Shown: positions 40,874 to 49,542, numbered from the stretch's first letter. The stretch: DNA of 64,000 nt from Kutzneria sp. CA-103260 (GCF_018263855.1 NZ_CP073318.1:1054001-1118000), one strand, 5' to 3'. Notes: generated from the sequence alone by a model not told the origin. A program made the numbers and translations.

Positions 40874-41476
40874 GGTCGTGTGCATGCCGGCGAGGATGAT
40901 CTGGAGGCCGAACTCGAAGCAGTCGTCGGTGTCCGGGTCGAAGAGGTTGTCGTCCAGGTAGGCCTGGGCGGTCAGCGGGAACCGGGCCGCGTCGACGTGC
41001 CCGGCCTCGCCGGCGCTGGTGTGCACCTGCTCCTCGACGGTGAAGCCGACGGTGTAGTGCACCAAGGCGCTCATGCTGCGGGCCGCCCGCCGTACCGCGA
41101 AGCCGGCGTCCTGCAGTGTGCGCAGCGCCAATTCGGTGGCACGGAACAGGTTGTGCTCACTTACGTTGCTGCCGGCGAACACCAGCGCCCCGTCCCGGTA
41201 TCCCAGCATGGCTCGGCGCAGCGCCCGCGCGTAGTCGGCGAGCCAGTCCTGCCAGCTCTCGCCGGCGCGGGGCGCCTCCAGTCCGTCCACCGCCGCGTTG
41301 AAGATCACGCCGGCCATCGCCGCCAGCAGCTGCTGCTTGTTCTTGAGATGCCAGTACAGCGCGGCCGGCTGGACGTCCAGCCGGGTCGCCACCAGTCGCA
41401 TCGACAGGCCGTCCAGGCCGGTCTCGTCCAACACGGACAGCGCCGTCCTGGCGATCAGGTCGGGGGTCAGCCTCAC
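40832..41476 (-). CDS. TetR family regulator with repeat-derived C-terminus
   Basis: 214 residues from GTG 41476. The TetR helix-turn-helix is GLSMRLVATRLDVQPAALYW within residues 10-60, and the C-terminal domain is TetR_C-like. The last residues RESRSQATETQVP are encoded by the family A repeat. The short AT-rich gap to the divergent Ddn-like gene (41477-41552) contains TTAAC and TTAAG stretches that may hold its operator. It probably controls that gene. Confidence 0.85.
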   Translation of the reverse strand: MRLTPDLIARTALSVLDETGLDGLSMRLVATRLDVQPAALYWHLKNKQQLLAAMAGVIFNAAVDGLEAPRAGESWQDWLADYARALRRAMLGYRDGALVFAGSNVSEHNLFRATELALRTLQDAGFAVRRAARSMSALVHYTVGFTVEEQVHTSAGEAGHVDAARFPLTAQAYLDDNLFDPDTDDCFEFGLQIILAGMHTTRESRSQATETQVP

Positions 41477-41552
41477 GGCTTGACAGCTTAACACCGTGCG
41501 GGCCAACCTTAACGATGTTCAGGAAACCCTGATTACCGTTCAAGGGGGCTCG

Positions 41553-41969
41553 ATGAGCGAGTTCAACGACGCCGTCATCGCCGAGTTCCGCGCCAACAAG
41601 GGCGTGGTCGGCGGCTTCTTCGCCAACGCCACCGTGTTGCTGCTGCACGTGAAGGGCCGGCGCACCGGCCGGGACCTGGTGACGCCGCTGCTCTACCTGG
41701 CCGACGGCGACGACTACGTGCTGCTCGGCTCCAACGGCGGGGCGCCGCGCGAGCCGCTGTGGTTCGGCAACGTCGAGGCGGCCGACACCGTGCGGATCGA
41801 GGTGGGGGAGCGCACGATCACCGCGAAACCCGTTGTCCTGCGCGAGGGAGCCGAGCGCGACGCGCTTTATTCCCGATTCGTCGAATACTGGCCGGACGCC
41901 CGCGACAAGTACGAACAGAACACCGACCGGACGTTTCCTTTGGTGCGGCTGGTACCCACGGGAGAGTGA
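41553..41969 (+). CDS. Deazaflavin (F420)-dependent nitroreductase family protein (Ddn-like)
   Basis: 138 residues, the usual length. Family segments: LLLHVKGRRTGRDLVTPLLY, LLGSNGGAPREPLWFGNV and DTVRIEVGERTITAKPVV. Ddn-like proteins use reduced F420 to reduce quinones or nitro compounds. Start ATG 41553 follows AAGGGGGCTCG. It is divergent from tetR. Confidence 0.87.
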   Translation: MSEFNDAVIAEFRANKGVVGGFFANATVLLLHVKGRRTGRDLVTPLLYLADGDDYVLLGSNGGAPREPLWFGNVEAADTVRIEVGERTITAKPVVLREGAERDALYSRFVEYWPDARDKYEQNTDRTFPLVRLVPTGE

Positions 41970-42074
41970 AACCCCTGGTGCTGGACCAACTCCAGGGTCG
42001 GGACGCATGCGACAGCGCGCATGTCGAACAGCTAGATTCAGGGAGTTCCCGAATTTCCCGAACATGAGGTGACG

Positions 42075-43109
42075 ATGCGAGCGACCTTGCTCTACGGAAA
42101 GGGCGACATCCGCGTCGAGGAGGTGCCGGACCCGAAGATCCAGCAGCCGACCGACGTCCTGGTCCGGGTGACCCGGTCCTGTGTGTGCGGCAGCGACCTG
42201 TGGCCGTACCAGAGCGCGCCGGAGGTCGAGGCCGGGCGGCGGATCGGGCACGAGTTCATCGGCGTGGTCGAGGAGACCGGCGCGGACGTGGCCACCCTGG
42301 CCAAGGGCGACGTGGTGGTGGCCCCGTTCCTGTGGTGCGACAACACGTGTGACTACTGCCGGGCCGGCCTGAACACGTCCTGCCGCAACGGCGGCGGCTG
42401 GGGTTTCAACGGCGTCGACGGCGGCCAGGGTGAGTGGGTGCGTGTGCCGCAGGCCGACGGCACGCTGGTGAAGCTGCCGGTCGGCGAGGACGACGAGCTG
42501 ATGCCGTCGCTGCTGACGCTGTCCGATGTGTTCAGCACCGGCCACCACGCGGCCCGCACGGCGCGGGTGGAGAAGGGCAGCACGGTCATCGTGATCGGCG
42601 ACGGCGCGGTCGGCCTGTCGGCGGTGCTGGCGGCCAAGCGGCTGGGCGCCGAGCAGATCGTGCTGCTGGGCCGGCACAAGGCCCGCACCGACCTGGGCCT
42701 CGAGTTCGGCGCCACCGACGTGGTGCCGGAGCGCGGCGACGAGGCCATCGCCAAGGCCAAGGAGCTGACCAACGGCGACGGCGCGTTCCACGTGCTGGAG
42801 TGCGTGGGCACGTTGGGCGCGTACGAGACGGCGCTGGGCGTGGTCCGGCCCGGCGGCGCGATCAGCCGTGTCGGCGTGCCGCAGTACACCGACGGGCCGG
42901 TCGGCCGAGTCCTGTTCGGACGCAACGTCACCCTCACCGGTGGCGTCGCCCCGGCCCGGGCCTACATCGAGGAGCTGCTGCCGGACGTCCTGTCCGGGGC
43001 GGTCCAGCCGGGCCGGGTGTTCGACCGGACCATGCCGCTGGCCGAGATCCCCGAGGCCTACCGGGCGATGAACGACCGGCAGGCGCTCAAGGTCCTGATC
43101 AAGCCGTAG
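42075..43109 (+). CDS. Zinc-dependent alcohol dehydrogenase (MDR family)
   Basis: 344 residues. Catalytic zinc ligands lie in CVCGSDLW and GHEFIG. Structural zinc cysteines are in CDNTCDYCRAGLNTSC. The nucleotide-binding motif is VIVIGDGAVGLSAVLAAKRLGA. ATG 42075 has GAGGTG upstream. It is a lone gene, convergent with the desaturase (11-bp overlap). Substrate unknown; sequence resembles threonine/sorbitol-type MDR dehydrogenases. Confidence 0.88.
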   Translation: MRATLLYGKGDIRVEEVPDPKIQQPTDVLVRVTRSCVCGSDLWPYQSAPEVEAGRRIGHEFIGVVEETGADVATLAKGDVVVAPFLWCDNTCDYCRAGLNTSCRNGGGWGFNGVDGGQGEWVRVPQADGTLVKLPVGEDDELMPSLLTLSDVFSTGHHAARTARVEKGSTVIVIGDGAVGLSAVLAAKRLGAEQIVLLGRHKARTDLGLEFGATDVVPERGDEAIAKAKELTNGDGAFHVLECVGTLGAYETALGVVRPGGAISRVGVPQYTDGPVGRVLFGRNVTLTGGVAPARAYIEELLPDVLSGAVQPGRVFDRTMPLAEIPEAYRAMNDRQALKVLIKP

Positions 43110-44040
43110 CGCGCAGCCGGGTCAGTCGGCGGGGGCTGGGCCAGCGCACGTCGTGCACCCAGCCCAACCGCTCGAAGATCCAGATCAGCCGGGCCGACAC
43201 GTCGACCTGCCCCGGCAGCACCCCGTGCCGCGCCGAGGTCGGGTCGGCGTGGTGCAGGTTGTGCCAGGCCTCACCCATGCTGAGGATGGCCAGCGGCCAG
43301 AAGTTGGCCGACCGGTCGCGGGCGGCGAACGGCCGCTCGCCGATCATGTGGCAGATCGAGTTCACCGACCACGTCACGTGGTGCAGGAACGCCACCCGCA
43401 CCACCCCGGCCCAGAAGAATCCGGTCAGCGCGCCCCACCAGGACCAGGTGACCAGGCCGCCGACCACCGCCGGCAGCAGCAGCGTGGCCAGGGTCAGCGG
43501 GCCGAACAGGCGGTGCACCAGCCGCATGTCCGGGTCGGCGTCCATGTCCGGCGCGAACCGCTGGCGGTTGGTCAGGTCCCGGTCGAAGATCCAGCCCATG
43601 TGGGCGTGCCAGAAACCACGCAGCAGCGCCGCCGGCGAGGTGCCGAACGTCCACGGGGAGTGCGGGTCGCCGTCCCGGTCGGAGAAGGCGTGGTGCCGGC
43701 GGTGGTCGGCGACCCAGTGCAGGATCGGACCCTGCACCGAGAGGCTGCCGGCCACCGCCAGCGCGATCCGCATCGCCCGGCCGGCCTTGAACGAGCCGTG
43801 GGTGAAGTAGCGGTGGAACCCGACGGTCACGCCGAGGCAACTGACCGTGTAGAAGAACGCCGCGGAGATCAGGTCGGCCCAGCCGACACCCCATCCCCAC
43901 AGCACCGGGATCGCGGCGATCAGGGCGATCGCCGGCACGATCGCGAAGATGTACACGGCCACTTGCGCCGGCATCTTGCGCTTGCCGTCGACCAGCGTGG
44001 TCATCCGACGGGTGTCCTCGGCGTTCGCCAGGCTCGTCAT
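43099..44040 (-). CDS. Acyl-CoA/fatty acid desaturase (delta-9 type, membrane)
   Basis: 313 residues with four hydrophobic segments and the three histidine boxes of membrane di-iron desaturases: HRYFTH, HRRHH and HNLHH. It introduces a double bond into saturated acyl chains. The gene is the last of a minus-strand run NmrA - SnoaL - MarR - desaturase. A site TTAGACATCG lies 33 bp upstream and is identical to one at the head of the run, so the MarR protein may control it. A start at codon 13 is also possible. Confidence 0.88.
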   Translation of the reverse strand: MTSLANAEDTRRMTTLVDGKRKMPAQVAVYIFAIVPAIALIAAIPVLWGWGVGWADLISAAFFYTVSCLGVTVGFHRYFTHGSFKAGRAMRIALAVAGSLSVQGPILHWVADHRRHHAFSDRDGDPHSPWTFGTSPAALLRGFWHAHMGWIFDRDLTNRQRFAPDMDADPDMRLVHRLFGPLTLATLLLPAVVGGLVTWSWWGALTGFFWAGVVRVAFLHHVTWSVNSICHMIGERPFAARDRSANFWPLAILSMGEAWHNLHHADPTSARHGVLPGQVDVSARLIWIFERLGWVHDVRWPSPRRLTRLRATA

Positions 44041-44072
44041 GCCGCCGAGGGTGAGTGCTGATGGTGACGTCG

Positions 44073-44082
44073 CGATGTCTAA
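44073..44082 (-). promoter_or_regulatory. Candidate MarR site upstream of the desaturase
   Basis: TTAGACATCG on the minus strand, overlapping the marR stop codon and 33 bp before the desaturase ATG. The same 10-mer occurs at 45751-45760 in the promoter of the first gene of the run. Confidence 0.45.
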
Positions 44083-44519
44083 TGGCTGGCCGCGTGCTGC
44101 ACGTTTGCCGCCAACATCGCCAGCGTGTCACCCAGTTCGGTGAGGCGTTCGGGTGGGATGCCGGCCCGCAGCCGCTCGTCGAACTCGGTGGCCGCCCGGC
44201 GCAGCCGGTGGAAGGCCTGCTCGCCTTGCTCGGTCAGCTCGATCTGGTGCACCCGGCGGTTGGCCGGGTCCCGGCGGCGGGTCAGCAGGCCGTCCCGCTC
44301 CATGCCCGACAGGTGGTGCGTCATGGTGGCCTCCCGCAGCTCCAGGGCCTCGGCCAGGTCCCGCTGGGTGGCGCCGGGGTTGATCTTGAGCTGGAGCAGC
44401 ACGAGCCACACCGACTGGGAGCCGCCGGCCGCCGCCAGCGCGTCCTCGAACGCCCGGCTCAGGGTGCGCGCGACGCGGGCGACCGCGAGTCCTACCGGTG
44501 GCTGCTGTGGTCGGCCCAT
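44079..44519 (-). CDS. MarR family transcriptional regulator
   Basis: 146 residues with the MarR core (GATQRDLAEALELREATMTH, wing RDGLLTRRRDPANRRVHQIEL). It lies in an operon-like run, 10 bp after the SnoaL-like gene and 38 bp before the desaturase. A repeated TTAGACATCG motif at the head of the run and before the desaturase is its likely operator (inference). Confidence 0.88.
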   Translation of the reverse strand: MGRPQQPPVGLAVARVARTLSRAFEDALAAAGGSQSVWLVLLQLKINPGATQRDLAEALELREATMTHHLSGMERDGLLTRRRDPANRRVHQIELTEQGEQAFHRLRRAATEFDERLRAGIPPERLTELGDTLAMLAANVQHAASH

Positions 44520-44529
44520 GCCGGTGAGC

Positions 44530-44898
44530 TTAGGCGGGGCGGCCGATGGGGCTGAGCTGCGTGCCGGCCAGCCGCCAGCCCTCAGCCGTGCGCACCCAGA
44601 TGTGGGTGGCGCGGAACTGGCCGTTCGAGGGCGTGCCGCGGTAGGCCGCCTTCTGATCGTGGATGCCGATCACCAGTGTGGTGTCGCCGATCTCCCGGAC
44701 CTGGAGGTCGCGCCAGTCCAGTTCGGACGTCGTGAGGTCGCCGCTGCGGTAGCGGTCCAGCCACTGCCCCTTGTCCAGCACGAAGCCGAACGGTCCGACC
44801 AGCGTGAAGTCGTCGGTCGCCAGCTTGTCCAGTGTGGACACGTCGGCGGCGATCTCCGCCTGCGCCCATTGGGTTTCCAGCTCTCGGATCGTGCTCAT
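44530..44898 (-). CDS. SnoaL-like/DUF4440 NTF2-fold protein
   Basis: 122 residues of the NTF2-like fold: LATDDFTLVGPFGFVLDKGQW and the C-terminal RATHIWVRTAEGWRLAGTQLS. A GGAGGAG ribosome site precedes ATG 44898, which overlaps the NmrA-like gene by 4 bp. Members act as small enzymes or binding proteins; function here unknown. Confidence 0.85.
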   Translation of the reverse strand: MSTIRELETQWAQAEIAADVSTLDKLATDDFTLVGPFGFVLDKGQWLDRYRSGDLTTSELDWRDLQVREIGDTTLVIGIHDQKAAYRGTPSNGQFRATHIWVRTAEGWRLAGTQLSPIGRPA

Positions 44899-45740
44899 GA
44901 CTCCTCCTTGAAGTGTTTCTCCGCCCAGTCGCGGAAAGTCGTGGGCTTGCGTCCCAACACCTGTTCGACCACGGGGGAGATGTCCGCGCCGTAGTCGCCG
45001 GCCAGCACGTGCTCGATCATCTTCGCCGCCAGCTCGCGGTCCATGCCGCCGCGCGCCATGCCGTCGATCGTCTGCTCCGTCGTCGGTTCCACCAGGGTGA
45101 GCCGGCGGCCCAGGATCTCCCCGACGATCGCCAGTTCCTGTTCCGGCGTAAGGGCTTCCGGCCCCGACAGCTCCAGGGTTCGGCTCGTCGACGGGGGATC
45201 GGTGAACGCCGCCACCGCCACCGCCGCGATGTCCTCCGGCGCGATGGCCGACGTCCGCCTCGTGCTGAACGGCACCTGCACTGTGTCCCCTCGACGCAGC
45301 ATGTGCTTCCACGCCAACGTGTTCGACATGAACCGCCCGGGCCTGAGCATCGTGTGGGCGATGCCGCTCTCCGTCACCGCTGCCTCGTCCTGCTGATGCC
45401 AGGCCGCCACCAGCTCATGGCCGTGCCGACCGCCGTCCGCCACCGACAGCTTCACCAGGTGTTTCACGCCGGCTGCCTTCGCCGCCGCCACCTGCACCAC
45501 CGTGTGCAGGTTCGGGCTCCCCGTCGGCTGTGCCGTCATCAGGAACGCCTGCTCCACGCCCTCGAACGCCTTCGCCAGACTCGCCGGCTCGTCACAGTCC
45601 CCGGCCACCACCTCGACCTCGGCCGGAACACTCGCTGCCGCCGGCCTCCGCGTCATGGCACGCACCGGCCGGCCGAGGGCCACCAGCCGCGCCACCACCT
45701 CGGCCCCCACATGCCCCGTGGCTCCCGTCACCAGAATCAT
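44895..45740 (-). CDS. NmrA-like NAD(P)-binding oxidoreductase
   Basis: 281 residues. The nucleotide-binding motif MILVTGATGHVGAEVVARLV is at the very start, with an atypical-SDR core and a LRPGRFMSNTL segment typical of NmrA/QOR2-type proteins. ATG 45740 lies 7 bases after a -10 hexamer TAACCT and lacks a ribosome site, so the message is probably leaderless. It heads the run with the SnoaL, MarR and desaturase genes. NADPH-linked quinone or redox sensing roles are known for relatives. Confidence 0.86.
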   Translation of the reverse strand: MILVTGATGHVGAEVVARLVALGRPVRAMTRRPAAASVPAEVEVVAGDCDEPASLAKAFEGVEQAFLMTAQPTGSPNLHTVVQVAAAKAAGVKHLVKLSVADGGRHGHELVAAWHQQDEAAVTESGIAHTMLRPGRFMSNTLAWKHMLRRGDTVQVPFSTRRTSAIAPEDIAAVAVAAFTDPPSTSRTLELSGPEALTPEQELAIVGEILGRRLTLVEPTTEQTIDGMARGGMDRELAAKMIEHVLAGDYGADISPVVEQVLGRKPTTFRDWAEKHFKEES

Positions 45741-45747
45741 GCCGTGA

Positions 45748-45776
45748 AGGTTAGACATCGAAGGGTTAGATGTCAA
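45748..45776 (-). promoter_or_regulatory. Strong promoter with MarR-type dyad, NmrA operon
   Basis: Minus strand: TTGACA (45776-45771), 17-bp spacer, TAACCT (45753-45748), then 7 bases to the ATG. TTAGACATCG (45751-45760) and a similar GGTTAGATGTC (45764-45774) cover the spacer and -10, an ideal repressor position. Confidence 0.65.
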
Positions 45777-45797
45777 AGTGTTGCCCCTATTTTTGCT

Positions 45798-45846
45798 ACA
45801 TGTGGTCCACATGTGGCTCCTGGAGTCGACTGTGGCGCACATGTGG
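45798..45846. repeat. Three ACATGTGG direct repeats upstream of the NmrA operon
   Basis: ACATGTGG at 45798, 45809 and 45839; the first two are 11 bp apart, one helical turn. They lie just upstream of the TTGACA promoter, in the 156-bp gap before the crotonase stop. An activator-binding array is possible. Confidence 0.5.
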
Positions 45847-45896
45847 CGAAAAACGGGGGTGTGGGGCGGAGGCGGGGTGAAGGGGAGGGGCGGGGG

Positions 45897-46661
45897 TTAC
45901 TGGCTAGTCCAGCGGGGCGGGCGCTTCTCGGCGAAGGCCTGGGCGCCTTCGCGGGCGTCGGCGGAGGAGAAGACCGGGCCGGTGATGGCCTGCTGGCGGT
46001 CGAAGGCCTCGGCGGCGGGCCAGTCGGCCGACTCGACGATGACCTTCTTGGTGGCCCGTACGGCCAGCGGACCGTTGGCGGCGATCTCGGCGGCCAGCTC
46101 GCGGGCGACGGTCAGGGCCTCGCCGGGAGAGGCGAGGCGGTTGACGAAGCCGAAGTGGTGGCCGCGGACGGCGTCGAGGAAGTTGCCGGTGAGGGCCAGC
46201 TCCATGGCGACGTGGTACGGCAGGCGAACGGGCAGTCGCAGCACGCCGCCGCCGGCGGCGACCAGGCCGCGCTTGACCTCGGGGATGCCGAACTGGGCGT
46301 TGCTGGCGGCCACCACCAGGTCGCAGGCCAGGGCGATCTCCATGCCACCGGCCAGGGCGTAGCCCTCGACGGCGGCGATCAGCGGCTTGCGCGGCGGCCG
46401 CTGGGTGATGCCGGCGAAGCCGCGGCCCTCGATGGCCGGGAACTCGCCGCGCACGAACGCCTTGAGGTCCATGCCGGCGCAGAAGGTGCCGCCGGCCCCG
46501 GTGACGATGCCGACGACCAGGTCGTCACGGCTGTCCAGCTCGTCGACGGCGGCCGCCAGGCCCTCGGCGACGGCCCGGTCGACGGCGTTGCGCGCGGTCG
46601 GGCGATTGATCGTGATGACGGCGACGCCGTCGGTGAACTCGGTCAGCACCACGTCGGACAT
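45897..46661 (-). CDS. Enoyl-CoA hydratase/isomerase (crotonase family)
   Basis: 254 residues. The CoA-binding and oxyanion motifs GIVTGAGGTFCAGMDLKAF and AAVEGYALAGGMEIALACDL are present. A Gly rather than a catalytic Glu pair follows in IPEVKRGLVAAGGG, so hydratase activity cannot be assumed. ATG 46661 has a GGTGGAGATC site. It is an isolated gene with no beta-oxidation partner beside it. Confidence 0.87.
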   Translation of the reverse strand: MSDVVLTEFTDGVAVITINRPTARNAVDRAVAEGLAAAVDELDSRDDLVVGIVTGAGGTFCAGMDLKAFVRGEFPAIEGRGFAGITQRPPRKPLIAAVEGYALAGGMEIALACDLVVAASNAQFGIPEVKRGLVAAGGGVLRLPVRLPYHVAMELALTGNFLDAVRGHHFGFVNRLASPGEALTVARELAAEIAANGPLAVRATKKVIVESADWPAAEAFDRQQAITGPVFSSADAREGAQAFAEKRPPRWTSQ

Positions 46662-46705
46662 GATCTCCACCCTACGGGGGCGAAGAATTTGTCGCCGTTC
46701 GTGCC

Positions 46706-46738
46706 TTGACTGGGTGGTGAACGGAGAATAATTTCACC
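46706..46738 (+). promoter_or_regulatory. Promoter and operator-like dyad of the rpiR-type gene
   Basis: TTGACT (46706-46711), 17-bp spacer, TAATTT (46729-46734): a near-consensus promoter. GGTGAA (46716) and TTCACC (46733) form an inverted repeat with an 11-bp spacer over the spacer and -10, suggesting autoregulation. Confidence 0.55.
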
Positions 46739-46763
46739 CTTGCAGGCCGGGGAGGGGTGCCAG

Positions 46764-47645
46764 GTGGGGATGCCGCGGCAGCGGGATGGGTCGACGGTCG
46801 AGCGGATCAGGGAGCTGTTGCCGGGCATGCCGGCGGCCCAGCGGACGCTCGCGGAGCTCATCCTGGTGGATCCAGCGGGGGTCGCCAGGACGACGATCCT
46901 GGACCTGTCCGAACGCTGCGGCGTCTCCACCGGGAGTATCACCCGGTTGTGCCGGGCGTTGGGCCTGAGCGGGTACGCCGCGCTGCGCATCGCGCTGGCC
47001 TCCGACCCACACGCCCCGCGTCGCGGCACCTGGGACGGCGAGGTCGGCATCGACGCCGAGGACGGCATCGACCACGTCGCCGAGGTGGTCGCCCGCAACA
47101 TCGGCCGGACCGTCGCCGAGGCCATCGCCCATCTCGATCTCACCGACGTGGAGCGGGCGGCCAAGCTGACCGGCTCGGCCGGCCGGGTCCTGGTCTCCGG
47201 GGTGGGCGGCAGCGCGACGGTCGCCTCCGAGCTCCAGCAGCGGCTGTACCGGATCGGCGTGCCGGCCTGGGACTGGTCCGACCCGCACGTGGCGCTCACC
47301 GGCATCGCCCTGTCCCAGCCCGGCGACGTGCTCATCCTGTTCTCGCACAGCGGCCGCACCGAGGAAGCCGTCGCGATGGCCACCGAGGCCCGCAAGCGCC
47401 CGGCCACCACCATCGCCGTCACCAACGACCCCAGCTCGCCGCTGGCCGAACTGGCCGACATCGCGCTGGTCACCGGTGTGTCCCAGCTCGGCTTCCAGCA
47501 CGAGGCCGTGCTGGCGCGGCACGCCCAGCTCGCGGTCGTGGACCTGATCTACATCACGGTGGCCCGCACAGCGCTGGACCGCACCACCCGGTCCATGGAA
47601 GTGACCGCCGACGCGGTCCGGACCCGGCGGAGCAACGCGCGCTGA
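46764..47645 (+). CDS. MurR/RpiR family regulator (HTH plus SIS domain)
   Basis: About 293 residues. N-terminal RpiR helix-turn-helix (DLSERCGVSTGSITRLCRAL) and a C-terminal SIS sugar-phosphate-binding domain (VLVSGVGGSATVASELQQRL, then LILFSHSGRTEEAVAMA). GTG 46764 is 6 bp after a GGAGGGG site; ATG 46770 is an alternative. It likely senses a phosphosugar. The target genes are not evident; the AfsR-type gene follows by 24 bp on the same strand. Confidence 0.87.
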   Translation: MGMPRQRDGSTVERIRELLPGMPAAQRTLAELILVDPAGVARTTILDLSERCGVSTGSITRLCRALGLSGYAALRIALASDPHAPRRGTWDGEVGIDAEDGIDHVAEVVARNIGRTVAEAIAHLDLTDVERAAKLTGSAGRVLVSGVGGSATVASELQQRLYRIGVPAWDWSDPHVALTGIALSQPGDVLILFSHSGRTEEAVAMATEARKRPATTIAVTNDPSSPLAELADIALVTGVSQLGFQHEAVLARHAQLAVVDLIYITVARTALDRTTRSMEVTADAVRTRRSNAR

Positions 47646-47669
47646 CCACTTGTCACAGGGGGAAGACAT

Positions 47670-49370
47670 ATGCGGATCCGCGTGCTCGGCCCGATCGACG
47701 TGGCCTCGCCCGGCGGCAGCAAACCGGTGGGGCGCAAGGTGTTCGCGGTCGCCGCGATGCTGGCGGTGCGGCTTGGCGACCCGGTGGCCGTCGATGAGCT
47801 GGTCGACGTCGTGTGGGCGGACAGACCGCCGGTGAAGTGGCGGGAGAACCTGTACACCTACATCTCCGCGTTACGCCGGGCGCTGCGGCCGGAGGCGATC
47901 GTGCGCAGCGGCGCGGGCTACCGGCTGTCGCTGGACCGCGGCGAGGTCGACGTGCACGCGTTCAACGACCTCGCGCGGGACGGCCGCCGCCTGGCCGCGG
48001 CCGGCGACCACCGCGCGGCAGCGGACCGGTTCGCCGCCGCGCTGGCGCTGTGGCGGGGCGACGGGCTCGGCGGCCTGGACGGCAGCTGGGCCCGTGGGCG
48101 TCGGCAGGAGTTCGAGGAGCTTCGGCTCGCGGTCCTCGAGGACCGGCTCGCCGCCGAGCTGGACGCCGGCGACGCGCCCGTGGCGCTGCCCGAGCTGGCC
48201 GCGGTCGCGGACGCCCATCCGACCCGCGAACGCCTGCAGTCGCTGGTGGTGCTGGCCATGCACCGGGCCGGCCGGTCGGACGAGGCGCTGGCCTATTACG
48301 ACCGGGTCAGCGGCGATCTCGCCGACCGGCTGGGCATCACGCCCGGGGCCGGGCTGCGCGCTGCCCGGGACACAGTGCGCGCCAGCCCGTCGGGCGGGCT
48401 GCCCCGGCCCCGGCAGCTGCCGGCCGACCTCGCCGACTTCACCGGCCGGTCCGGGGAGCTCGGACGGCTGGCCGCCTGGCTGGAGCGGTCCGACGAGGAG
48501 ATGCCGGTCGGGCTGATCACGGGACGGCCCGGCGTCGGCAAGTCGTGCCTGGCGGTGCGGGCGGCGCACCGGGCGTCGGCGCGGTTCGCCGGTGGCCAGT
48601 TGTACGCGCGGGTCGGTGACGCCGATCCGGCGGACGTGCTCGCCGGTTTCCTACGCGCGCTCGGTGTGCCCGTTCCGGCCGAAGCCGAGGAGAGAGCCCG
48701 GTTGTACCGCAGCGTGCTCGCCGACCGGCCGGTGCTGGTGGTGCTGGACGACGTGGTGAGCGAGCGCCAGGTGCGGCCCCTGCTGCCGGGCCGGCCGGGC
48801 AGCGCCGTGCTGGTGACGAGCCGGTCGCCGCTGGCCGGCCTGTACGCGGCGCGACGGCTGTCGGTGCGCCCGTTCGACCCGCCCGCGGGCGTCGAGCTGC
48901 TGGCCCGGGTGGCCGGCCCGGACCGGGTTCGGGCCGAGCCGGAGTCCGCCCTGGAGATCGTCCGGCTGTGCGGTGGCTCGCCGCTGGCCGTGCGGATCGC
49001 CGGCGCTCGGCTGGTCGCCCGGCCGCTGCTGCGGCTGGTCGGCCTGGCCGAGCGCCTGCGGGAGCCCGAGTCGGCGCTGGCCGAACTGGTCGCCGGCGAT
49101 CTCACCGTGGCTGACGGCATCGACTGGTCGTACGGGCAGGTGGCGGCGGCGGACCGGCAGGCGCTGGCCCGGCTGGCCGCGATCGGCGACACCGCGCTGA
49201 CGCCGACCAAGGTCGCGTCCCTGCTGGGGCTGCGGCGGTTCGAGGCCGAGGACCTGATGGATCGGCTCGCCGACGGGCACCTGCTGGAGGCGGCCGCCTC
49301 GGGCGGGCACATCGGCCATCTCGTGCGGGTCTTCCTGTCCGGCCGGCGCGGGCACGCGGTCAGCGCCTGA
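47670..49370 (+). CDS. AfsR/SARP-type regulator with NB-ARC ATPase domain
   Basis: 566 residues. SARP winged helix (1-90; VDELVDVVWADRPPVKWREN), BTAD domain (95-240), then an ATPase with P-loop GRPGVGKS at 285-292 and Walker B VLVVLDD. It ends without the TPR domain of full AfsR (about 990 residues), so it is a shortened AfsR form. Start ATG 47670 has AGGGGGAAGAC. A rho-independent terminator follows 16 bp after the stop. The secreted-protein gene 170 bp on has direct repeats of SARP-site type in its upstream region. Confidence 0.87.
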   Translation: MRIRVLGPIDVASPGGSKPVGRKVFAVAAMLAVRLGDPVAVDELVDVVWADRPPVKWRENLYTYISALRRALRPEAIVRSGAGYRLSLDRGEVDVHAFNDLARDGRRLAAAGDHRAAADRFAAALALWRGDGLGGLDGSWARGRRQEFEELRLAVLEDRLAAELDAGDAPVALPELAAVADAHPTRERLQSLVVLAMHRAGRSDEALAYYDRVSGDLADRLGITPGAGLRAARDTVRASPSGGLPRPRQLPADLADFTGRSGELGRLAAWLERSDEEMPVGLITGRPGVGKSCLAVRAAHRASARFAGGQLYARVGDADPADVLAGFLRALGVPVPAEAEERARLYRSVLADRPVLVVLDDVVSERQVRPLLPGRPGSAVLVTSRSPLAGLYAARRLSVRPFDPPAGVELLARVAGPDRVRAEPESALEIVRLCGGSPLAVRIAGARLVARPLLRLVGLAERLREPESALAELVAGDLTVADGIDWSYGQVAAADRQALARLAAIGDTALTPTKVASLLGLRRFEAEDLMDRLADGHLLEAAASGGHIGHLVRVFLSGRRGHAVSA

Positions 49371-49386
49371 TTTCCCGCGACGCACG

Positions 49387-49422
49387 GGGCGGCTCCACCG
49401 AACGGTGGGGCCGCCCTTTTTT
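49387..49422 (+). terminator. Rho-independent terminator after the AfsR-type gene
   Basis: Stem GGGCGGCTCCACC with GGTGGGGCCGCCC, loop GAAC, followed by a run of six T. Confidence 0.9.
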
Positions 49423-49445
49423 CGCGAGCCGGCTCCTCAAAAAAA

Positions 49446-49540
49446 CCTGAAAAACCTGGAAACGGCCTGAAAACCGCCGCCGAGGTTTTCTCAAGGGGTA
49501 GGTGTCATTGTTTCCTCGTCACGAAGTACGAGGGGGAAAC
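49446..49540 (+). promoter_or_regulatory. Direct repeats and ribosome-site hairpin before the secreted GH43-like gene
   Basis: CCTGAAAA, CCTGGAAA and CCTGAAAA start at 49446, 49455 and 49466; the last two are 11 bp apart, as in SARP binding sites. Further on, GTTTCCTCGT (49510-49519) can pair with ACGAGGGGGAAAC (49528-49540), which includes the ribosome-binding site of the gene at 49543. Confidence 0.4.
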
Positions 49541-49542
49541 GG

